DNA of 64,000 nucleotides from an uncultured Ramlibacter sp. (lineage in GTDB: Bacteria; Pseudomonadota; Gammaproteobacteria; Burkholderiales; Burkholderiaceae_C). The notes under the pieces are model-generated. The model searched no databases. It saw only the letters and a list, made by a program, of their open reading frames with translations, and was not told the DNA's origin. Each line of letters begins with the position of its first letter. Position 1 is the stretch's first letter. The DNA lies in assembly GCF_936925435.1 (NCBI RefSeq), contig NZ_CAKZHQ010000004.1, positions 1 to 64,000 of the forward strand. The letters run 5' to 3'. Both the position numbers and the translations under genes were made by a program. Below, one piece after another: positions 47,550 through 52,933 of this stretch.

Positions 47550-47933
47550 TTGCGATTCAAACGAATTTTTGGCGGGGTGCTTGTTGCTGCAATATGTTGC
47601 GGAGCCCACGCTGGCTGGACAAGGGTGGGGCAAGACGAAGGCGGCAGTGACTATTACGATCCGAGCAGCGTAAAGCAGATCAAAGGCATTGCCAGACTCT
47701 GGGAAATGAGTGACATGAGCAAGCCATTAGAAGCAGGCGGTGATGCTTTCCGCTCTATGAAAGCCCAGGTGGAGTACGACTGTTCCGGTGAGCGAAGAAG
47801 AATGTTGCACATGGTCTTGTATAGAGGCCAGATGGGCAACGGCACATCGTCCTCCATGCCTGCCGAGCAGCAATGGAAGCCGATTGTGCCCGGCACTACG
47901 GGTGCACGCACATTAGCTGCGGTTTGCAAGTAG
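47550..47933 (+). CDS. Surface-adhesin-E-like secreted protein
   Basis: 127 residues. TTG start with GGAGG (47538-47542) 7 bases upstream. A signal peptide (FKRIFGGVLVAAICCGAHA) is followed by GWTRVGQDEGGSDYYDPSSVKQIKGIARLWEMSDMSKPLEAG...SMKAQVEYDCSGERRRMLHMVLYRGQMGNGTSS, the pattern of the small surface-adhesin E family (bacterial periplasmic or surface proteins around 130-160 residues with two conserved Cys). Function in this element is unknown. Confidence 0.75.
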   Translation: MRFKRIFGGVLVAAICCGAHAGWTRVGQDEGGSDYYDPSSVKQIKGIARLWEMSDMSKPLEAGGDAFRSMKAQVEYDCSGERRRMLHMVLYRGQMGNGTSSSMPAEQQWKPIVPGTTGARTLAAVCK

Positions 47934-47950
47934 TTTGCCAATCAGATCGC

Positions 47951-47975
47951 AAAGGGCCTTAGGGTCCTTTTTTTG
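47951..47975 (+). terminator. Intrinsic terminator
   Basis: AAAGGGCC (47951-47958) pairs with GGTCCTTT (one G-U pair) over TTAG, followed by seven Ts. It lies 18 bp after the adhesin-like gene. Confidence 0.82.
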
Positions 47976-48074
47976 TGGCCGCTGTGAGGCCCTCGCCACA
48001 AAGGATGTGCTCAAGAATCTCCACGCCACGGTATACCGAAAAGAACCTCACGCTCGTGCTGGCTAGACAGAGGA

Positions 48075-48111
48075 CCTAGGTGTTCAACCTAGGCGGCCCC
48101 TCCCCGGGGCC
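48075..48111 (+). other. Two adjacent hairpins upstream of a small gene pair
   Basis: CCTAGGT (48075-48081) pairs with ACCTAGG (48087-48093), then GGCCCC (48095-48100) pairs with GGGGCC (48106-48111). The two stems are one base apart, with no U tract, and end 27 bases before the next start codon. They could be a structured leader or protein-binding site. Confidence 0.5.
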
Positions 48112-48138
48112 ATCCATCTAACCTTCAACGGAGCAATC

Positions 48139-48363
48139 GTGACGGCACCTGAACTCTCTCAAATCATTCGCTCGTACCAGAGGAACCCGAACCTTGCCGG
48201 GGTCCTCAGCACCGGGCAGCGCATCCTGCTCGCGATCGCGATGTGTGACGCGGCGCTTCTGCCCCCGGGGTATGAAACCCCTTTGGATGCCTGGAGGCGC
48301 CTGACACCAGATGAGGCCGCCGCGCTTCAGCAAGGCGTGCTCCTCAGTGGAGCAGCAGCATGA
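48139..48363 (+). CDS. Hypothetical small protein
   Basis: 74 residues, GTG start with GGAG (48130-48133) upstream. Soluble and helical: TAPELSQIIRSYQRNPNLAGVLSTGQRILLAIAMCDAALLPPGYETPLDAWRRLTPDEAAALQQGVL. The family is not recognised. The stop overlaps the next ATG (ATGA), so the two are co-translated. Confidence 0.6.
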   Translation: MTAPELSQIIRSYQRNPNLAGVLSTGQRILLAIAMCDAALLPPGYETPLDAWRRLTPDEAAALQQGVLLSGAAA

Positions 48364-48743
48364 GGAAACTGAAGGTGACTGACGTCGAGCTGGCACTGCC
48401 CTACTTCCAGGTGCGTCAGTTTTACGAGATCCAAAACGCTGACGGACGGCTGCTTGCGACCCTCGTTGTGAAGGGACGCGGGCAGAACGAGTTCGAGGCA
48501 AGGGCAGATGTTGACCCCCTGTCAAGTCAGCTCAGGGCGCTCGGGATCGGCAGTGACGGGCTCTACTACGGGACCGGCTGGGATGAGTGGTACCTAATCG
48601 ACAGGGAACTTGGCCTTGTGGACGCAATTAGGCTCTGGGACAAGTGCGATCCTGACTACGCAGTGCGGCTCGCAGCTCGAACCTTGGTGCCCGAAACCCA
48701 AAAGCAGGCCCTCGACATGTACGGTATCGACCGACACGGATAG
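48360..48743 (+). CDS. Hypothetical protein
   Basis: 127 residues, acidic, soluble, no signal peptide. Contains an antiparallel-strand-like start (VELALPYFQVRQFYEIQNADGRLLATLVVKGRGQNEFEARADV) and a Trp/Tyr-rich middle (GLYYGTGWDEWYLIDRELGLVDAIRLWDKC). Coupled to the previous gene by ATGA. No family recognised; it may form a two-gene unit with the 74-residue protein. Confidence 0.65.
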   Translation: MRKLKVTDVELALPYFQVRQFYEIQNADGRLLATLVVKGRGQNEFEARADVDPLSSQLRALGIGSDGLYYGTGWDEWYLIDRELGLVDAIRLWDKCDPDYAVRLAARTLVPETQKQALDMYGIDRHG

Positions 48744-48798
48744 CATGGCCGGCGTCCCGGTCGTGCAATACCTGCGACGAAGCGCCACCAACACCCAG

Positions 48799-48829
48799 AC
48801 TCCTGCTAAGTCATTGACGTAGCAGGAGT
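48799..48829 (+). terminator. Perfect 10-bp inverted repeat after the hypothetical pair
   Basis: ACTCCTGCTA (48799-48808) and TAGCAGGAGT (48820-48829) with an 11-base loop, followed by TTCGTCTTT. Probable terminator, though the T tract is broken. Confidence 0.6.
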
Positions 48830-49112
48830 TTCGTCTTTCCGGGGGATCAAGACTTACCTCGCGGCCATGAGAGACCCGGACTATAAGTCCTCGAAAGGAC
48901 GTCGTTGGGAGAGGTGAAAATTTAGCTCCGGGAACCAGATTTCAAATTGGACTAAAGGCACTTGAATCCAGTGACGTACATCACTGAGATGGCGGAGGGT
49001 GTGCCCGCCGCTGCACTATCCATCAAAGAACAACGTTCCGGATTTCCAGGCTCGATCTTGACGAGCTGGACTCTCCATTGCCTAATTGCGCTCCATCAAG
49101 ACAGGGGGGAAC
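48830..49112 (+). other. Intergenic leader of the patatin-like gene
   Basis: No gene seen. GGACTATAAGTCC (48878-48890) and GTCCTCGAAAGGAC (48887-48900) are two hairpins that share GTCC and so exclude each other. The rest is unremarkable and presumably holds the promoter for the patatin-like gene. Confidence 0.45.
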
Positions 49113-50528
49113 ATGCTGGGTAAAGTCCTTACGTCCACGTTGATGGCACTGGCGCTAATCGCAACCTTCACCGGGTGTGCCAGTCGGGCTCCGATCAAAC
49201 ACTACGAGCTTTCAACGGAACTGAAGCACGGAGAAGAGAAGATCCTCGGCGGCGACGACTGGGGCATTGCCCTTTCCGGCGGCGGCCTACGATCCGCACT
49301 CTATTCGATGGGTGTCATGAAAGCGCTTTATGACCAAGGCGCCCTCCAACACATCAAGGTCATCTCGTCTGCTTCTGGCGGCTCGTACGCCGCTCTCTGG
49401 TTGGTTGAGGAGCAGATGAAGAACCTTGGAAAACCACTGGGTGAATCGATTCTGTCGGACGACAAATTCCGCCGAAGCGTGTGCGAGTTAATCGGCACCG
49501 GCAACTTCGTCACCAACTTTGAATATCTGGACGCCGCTTTCTCATGGCACCCGTCACGGGCATCAATCGAGATGTACGAGGCGAGCCTCAGAAGGAGCTT
49601 TGGCAGAAATCCCGCGGAACGCACCATCGACCAACTCGCCAATGCGACGCTTGTCAAACAAGTTCCCTACTGGATCGTGAACACGGCGATTCACAAGCCC
49701 GACCCCGAGCATCGTCTGCACCACGGCGTTTTCGAGTTCACTCCGCTGGTTACAGGCAACCAGTCCAGGGGTTATTGGAGAGCCAACACTGGGAAACCTG
49801 TGCCCGTGGTCAAAGCCGTGGCGATTTCGGGTGCGGCACTCGCACCGTTCCTGGCCCAGCCATTTGAGGTGCCGAGTCCAACCGGGACAAACGAATACCT
49901 TGAACTCTCCGACGGTGGGCACGTTGAAAACCTGGCTGCCTTCGCCCTTATTCGTCGCAAGGTGAAGAACATCATCATCGTCGACGCTGAAATGGATCGC
50001 TACTATGGGTTTGCCGCGTACCGGAAGCTCAAAAAGGGGTTGGTGGCCTACGGTGTAAATCTGACAGTCGGTGAAGCTGATCAAGCGACGAAATTCCAGT
50101 GGACGCCATGGCGGCTGAAGCAGTCCGTTATGACGGGGACTGCCACACATCCGGATGGCAGTGTCAGCACAATCGTCTACTTGAAGCTTGGCTTGCCGGA
50201 CTCCATCCTGCCGCTCATGACGGTCGGCAACATGCCTCAGGCAAAAGGTGGCGTCAGCCAGGATGGATCGTGCTACACCCTGCCTAACGATGGACAGACA
50301 AGCACAACCGAACTACTACGCGTTCGGATGGCCAACTATGCGGATTTCAGATCTGCATTTGGCGACTTCCCGCATTTCCACACCGTCGATCAGAGCTACT
50401 ACACGGATCAGACGAGCGCCACCTTGGGACTAGGCTATTTTCAAGGCTGCGACCTGCACGACAACTCGGACTTCAAGGACAAGATCGGGGCGGCGGCCTG
50501 CAAGCCGCCGGCCGGCCGCAGGCGTTAG
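49113..50528 (+). CDS. Patatin/cPLA2-like phospholipase lipoprotein
   Basis: 471 residues. The N-terminus (LTSTLMALALIATFTGC-ASRAP) is a lipoprotein signal with Cys at about residue 22. The oxyanion loop GIALSGGGLRSALYSMGVMKAL is followed by SSASGGSYAALWLVEE holding the nucleophile Ser (S-x-S-G-G-S, closer to cPLA2 than to GxSxG). The catalytic Asp is in ELSDGGHVENLAAFALIRRKVKNIIIVDAEMD. It should hydrolyse membrane lipids outside the cytoplasm. GGGGGG precedes ATG 49113; ATG 49086 is less likely. It stands alone on the plus strand of the element. Confidence 0.85.
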   Translation: MLGKVLTSTLMALALIATFTGCASRAPIKHYELSTELKHGEEKILGGDDWGIALSGGGLRSALYSMGVMKALYDQGALQHIKVISSASGGSYAALWLVEEQMKNLGKPLGESILSDDKFRRSVCELIGTGNFVTNFEYLDAAFSWHPSRASIEMYEASLRRSFGRNPAERTIDQLANATLVKQVPYWIVNTAIHKPDPEHRLHHGVFEFTPLVTGNQSRGYWRANTGKPVPVVKAVAISGAALAPFLAQPFEVPSPTGTNEYLELSDGGHVENLAAFALIRRKVKNIIIVDAEMDRYYGFAAYRKLKKGLVAYGVNLTVGEADQATKFQWTPWRLKQSVMTGTATHPDGSVSTIVYLKLGLPDSILPLMTVGNMPQAKGGVSQDGSCYTLPNDGQTSTTELLRVRMANYADFRSAFGDFPHFHTVDQSYYTDQTSATLGLGYFQGCDLHDNSDFKDKIGAAACKPPAGRRR

Positions 50529-50821
50529 GCGTTTGATTGCGCTATCCAACACCCGCCAAGCTCCGCGCGTCGCCTTGCCTATCGAAGAAGACATCGCCAA
50601 CAACTGGCGCGACATGCAGCTTTGACCGGGGAATGATGACGCTTGCGACGTTGACTCTCTTGCACCCATAATCGCGCCTCGCCTCTGAGGTGCCACCTCG
50701 GGGGTCCACTTCCCCGAAGCGCTTGTACCCCGGACGCCTTCTAAGTCGTTGATTTAACAGGGTCTTAATCGACAAGGTCCGGGTGTTGGTGTCGCCTCCG
50801 TGAATCGACGCGCAGACGGAG
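50529..50821. other. Intergenic region with a structured segment
   Basis: Separates the convergent patatin-like gene and the small membrane gene. ACCCCGGAC (50727-50735) pairs with GTCCGGGT (50777-50784) with one bulge. Inside, GTTGATTTAA and TTAATCGAC form a second imperfect stem. A 22-base text starting CTAAGTC at about 50741 resembles that at about 48806. No gene is supported. Confidence 0.4.
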
Positions 50822-51277
50822 CTATAGCCTTTGGCGCAGCCAGGGCGCAAGCTCTGGATACACTCTCCGCACGAAAGACCGGCGGCCGGCGACGTGGAGT
50901 CGAATGTAGATGGCGCGGCCCCGCAGCGCCTTGTGGCCCCACTCGAAATTCTGGTCCCCAACGAAGCTGAGCTTCAGCGTTGAATGCGGGTCAATACGGG
51001 TATCGTCTGCATCGTGACCTGGGATTGCGATCGATTCGTAGTTTCGCTTGCGCCAGCCCCTGGCCCCGTACATCAACTCCCAATACGTCAGGATCACGGG
51101 TCGGCTGGTGAGATTTCTCAAGAGGATGTCACTGCCGAAGACGTCGCTGCCGGTCAGGTTGTAGCTAACGTCCAGCCGAAAGCGATCGCGCCAGACCTCC
51201 CCAAGCTTTACTAGCCCAAGCAACGTCGACAAGAACGCCCCCCAACAGGCAAGGTACAAAGCGGTATCGGCAGGCAT
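50822..51277 (-). CDS. Hypothetical membrane-anchored protein, partner of the Abi gene
   Basis: 151 residues from ATG 51277 (TTG 51283 is an alternative immediately after the Abi stop). One N-terminal membrane helix (TALYLACWGAFLSTLLGLVKLG), then a soluble beta-rich domain (FRLDVSYNLTGSDVFGSDILLRNLTSRPVILTYWELMYG...SIAIPGHDADDTRIDPHSTLKLSFVGDQNFEWG...RAIYIRLHVAGRRSFVRRVYPELA). Not a family I can name. The start is 6 bp from the Abi stop, so the two genes are one operon. Confidence 0.7.
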   Translation of the reverse strand: MPADTALYLACWGAFLSTLLGLVKLGEVWRDRFRLDVSYNLTGSDVFGSDILLRNLTSRPVILTYWELMYGARGWRKRNYESIAIPGHDADDTRIDPHSTLKLSFVGDQNFEWGHKALRGRAIYIRLHVAGRRSFVRRVYPELAPWLRQRL

Positions 51278-51283
51278 TTTCAA

Positions 51284-51949
51284 TCAGGGAGGCTTGGCGC
51301 CGATCAAGGCCTGGGCCTGTTGGTGTTGAACCATCCATGCAGCGGTATCGGGGCAGCGAAATCCGATCAGCGTCTGAATCTGCTGAAAGTCGCTGGCGAG
51401 AGACCGGGCAAAAATTGGCTCGTGATGGGCGATGCGGTTGCGCAGAGTCCTCAGCTGCTCCAGGTCGTTGAAGATCGCTTTGCGTAGTTGTTGCACCGAC
51501 AGCAGCTGATCCAAGAACGGCAAAACAGCTCTGAGATGAGGATTCCAGATCCGGGTATCGAATCGTCCCGTGAACATCGTTTGCCAGAACTTGAACTTCA
51601 ATTCAGCGATGACTTTGCCTGAGGTTGGCTGGTTGGTCCGGGCTCGAACTAGCTCCCTGCGAGCGTTGAAGTGAGGACCTTGCGGATTGGGTAGGCTGAG
51701 CTCGAAAGTCGGATCCCAAGGCCAGAGCGGGCCGTAGACTGCCGTCAGGGCGTCGTTAACTGCGTTCCGGAGAACCACCTCGCATAGGTGGAGTGGGGCC
51801 ATGAACGCGGCTGAAATTTGAGCGTTCCAGGCGTACAAGGCCAGGGCGCCGGGCAGATTGGGCATCGCCGCCGTAGCGGCCTCGTAGGTGCCTACTCTAG
51901 GCGCGGAAAGGGCGTTTTTGATCGCCTGGTCAGGTGGAATTGCAGCCAT
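51284..51949 (-). CDS. Abi family protein (HEPN-type, abortive-infection-like)
   Basis: 221 residues. Resembles the Abi-like/AbiF group: an N-terminal helical part with YAWNAQISAAFMAPLHLCEVVLRNAVNDAL, GKVIAELKFKFWQTMFTGRFDTRIW in the middle, and the HEPN motif RTLRNRIAHHEPIF (Arg-x4-His) near residue 175, expected to form an RNase active site. Proteins of this class act in phage defence as toxins controlled by a partner, in some cases a small RNA. A structured RNA is predicted immediately upstream on the other strand. The start is uncertain: ATG 51949 has a poor ribosome site; GTG 51976 adds nine residues. Confidence 0.75.
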   Translation of the reverse strand: MAAIPPDQAIKNALSAPRVGTYEAATAAMPNLPGALALYAWNAQISAAFMAPLHLCEVVLRNAVNDALTAVYGPLWPWDPTFELSLPNPQGPHFNARRELVRARTNQPTSGKVIAELKFKFWQTMFTGRFDTRIWNPHLRAVLPFLDQLLSVQQLRKAIFNDLEQLRTLRNRIAHHEPIFARSLASDFQQIQTLIGFRCPDTAAWMVQHQQAQALIGAKPP

Positions 51950-51968
51950 GCCCCAATATTCGTATAAT
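51940..51968 (+). promoter_or_regulatory. Sigma70-type promoter for the divergent RNA
   Basis: -35 TTGCAG (51940-51945), 17-bp spacer, perfect -10 TATAAT (51963-51968). The -35 lies inside the first codons of the Abi gene, so transcription of the RNA and of Abi are physically linked. The -35 matches consensus only in TTG. Confidence 0.6.
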
Positions 51969-51974
51969 CGACGC

Positions 51975-52059
51975 ACTGGCCACTAGGATCGTGGGCGAAA
52001 GCCTCCCCCTAGGGACGTACGCGATAGTTAGAAAAGGCCCACCGAAAGGTGGGCTTTTT
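51975..52059 (+). ncRNA. Predicted ~85-nt structured RNA divergent from the Abi gene
   Basis: Bounded by the promoter above and an intrinsic terminator, with no sensible ORF. Hairpin 1: CTAGG (51983-51987) with CCTAG (52008-52012) enclosing GGGC-GAAA-GCCT (51993-52004). Hairpin 2, the terminator: GCCCACC (52037-52043), GAAA, GGTGGGC (52048-52054), TTTTT (52055-52059). Both loops are GAAA tetraloops. Position next to a HEPN/Abi gene suggests an RNA antitoxin or regulator, but this is inferred. An antisense reading, with the RNA co-directional with Abi, cannot be excluded. Confidence 0.5.
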
Positions 52060-52412
52060 CCATTCTACGGCTGAGTTAGCTGTCTCCCGAAGAATGCGCT
52101 TCGCCGGCGTGCTTCGGAGGAGGTCGAAGGTCTCCATCGCGGAATCCTCGACAGCGCTACCCGCTAAGAAGGGTTCTGAGCACGACAAGGGCCGACGCGT
52201 CGCGCCCCTTTTTCTTTGGCTCTGTCACCAGACTGTGTTGATTCCAAGGCCTCGCAACCGAGATTTTCCATCGAGACCTGTGACGGCCGCGATGTGCGGC
52301 CATCAACGCCTAGCCAATAAAAAGCCCCGACCAGGTCGGTCGAGGCTCGGGGAATCACAATGGCGCGAGACGCCAGCCTTCAGGCGGAGATTGCTTTCAG
52401 GTCGGCGTTCAA
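52060..52412. other. Intergenic region with two further terminator-like hairpins
   Basis: No convincing protein gene. On the plus strand AAGGGC...CGACGCGTCG...CCCCTTTTT (about 52183-52210) is terminator-like and could end a second, longer RNA read-through from the Abi-side promoter. On the minus strand CCCCGA (52352-52347) pairs with TCGGGG (52330-52325), followed by CTTTTT, and should terminate the gene at 52413-52718. A 42-codon minus-strand ORF (52009-52137) leads toward Abi but lacks support. Confidence 0.4.
52318..52352 (-). terminator. Terminator of the small zinc-ribbon membrane gene
   Basis: Minus-strand CCCCGA / TCGGGG stem closing a larger imperfect hairpin, followed by CTTTTTATT. 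About 60 bp after the stop of the 52413-52718 gene. Confidence 0.65.
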
Positions 52413-52718
52413 TCAGGTCTGCTCCTTGGAGTAGTAAAGCGTGGTGCCGTCGGTTCGACAGAAGTGCCGGCGCATGAAGGTGCGGTTCATCACCCGCTCG
52501 ATTCCGATGTTGCCGCCCCCGCATTCCTTACAGCGAACGTGACCGTCGTGGGACACCCTGCCCGGATGCGCCTGCTTGTACGCGGCGAAGCTCTGGGCCT
52601 GCATGGCCGCCATCTGCTTGCGGTTGGTCCGGATGATGAAGATGAACGTGGCCACAAGGACCAGCGGCACGAAGGCTGACAGCGCGAGTTGTACGAAGTG
52701 TTCCAGCATTATTTCCAT
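52413..52718 (-). CDS. Small membrane protein with zinc-ribbon-like tail
   Basis: 101 residues. One N-terminal helix (FVQLALSAFVPLVLVATFIFII), then a polar Gln/Ala-rich linker and a C-terminal region with CKECGGGN and later HFCRTDGT, which may form a Cys4/Cys3-His zinc knuckle. Family not recognised. It lies downstream of the relaxase on the same strand, 215 bp away. ATG 52709, three codons later, is an alternative. Confidence 0.65.
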   Translation of the reverse strand: MEIMLEHFVQLALSAFVPLVLVATFIFIIRTNRKQMAAMQAQSFAAYKQAHPGRVSHDGHVRCKECGGGNIGIERVMNRTFMRRHFCRTDGTTLYYSKEQT

Positions 52719-52743
52719 ATTAAGGCTTGGTCCTCAGTGGTAA

Positions 52744-52758
52744 GGGGCGAAGCGCCCC
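52744..52758 (-). other. Hairpin downstream of the relaxase gene
   Basis: GGGGCG (52744-52749) and CGCCCC (52753-52758) with a 3-base loop, in the 215-bp gap between the relaxase stop and the small membrane gene. No U tract follows on the minus strand, so it is at best a weak terminator. I see nothing else in this gap. Confidence 0.4.
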
Positions 52759-52933
52759 CATTGACGTCTAGTGATGAGCACGATGGCGGGCCCCGATTGT
52801 GCCGTCATAGAGCTTACCTGCCTCCCACGCGGCCTGAGAAACTGGCGAACGCCCGCACTGCCATTGGCCGGTGGCCGATTCGCGCCAAGGCAACCAACAC
52901 AGATTAGTGACAGAGCCTCTTCTTTTGACCAGG

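Noticed and set aside
50736-50762. Integron attC site
   Set aside because: One RYYYAAC-like text (ATTTAAC) is present, but no matching GTTRRRY partner at proper distance and no integron integrase or cassette array.
52009-52137. 42-codon minus-strand ORF upstream of Abi
   Set aside because: It runs through the terminator hairpin, has no clear Shine-Dalgarno and no recognisable product; kept only as a remark.
52049-52477. 142-codon plus-strand ORF
   Set aside because: It reads through two terminator-like hairpins and the antisense of the zinc-ribbon gene, is Arg/Ser-rich, and has no ribosome site.
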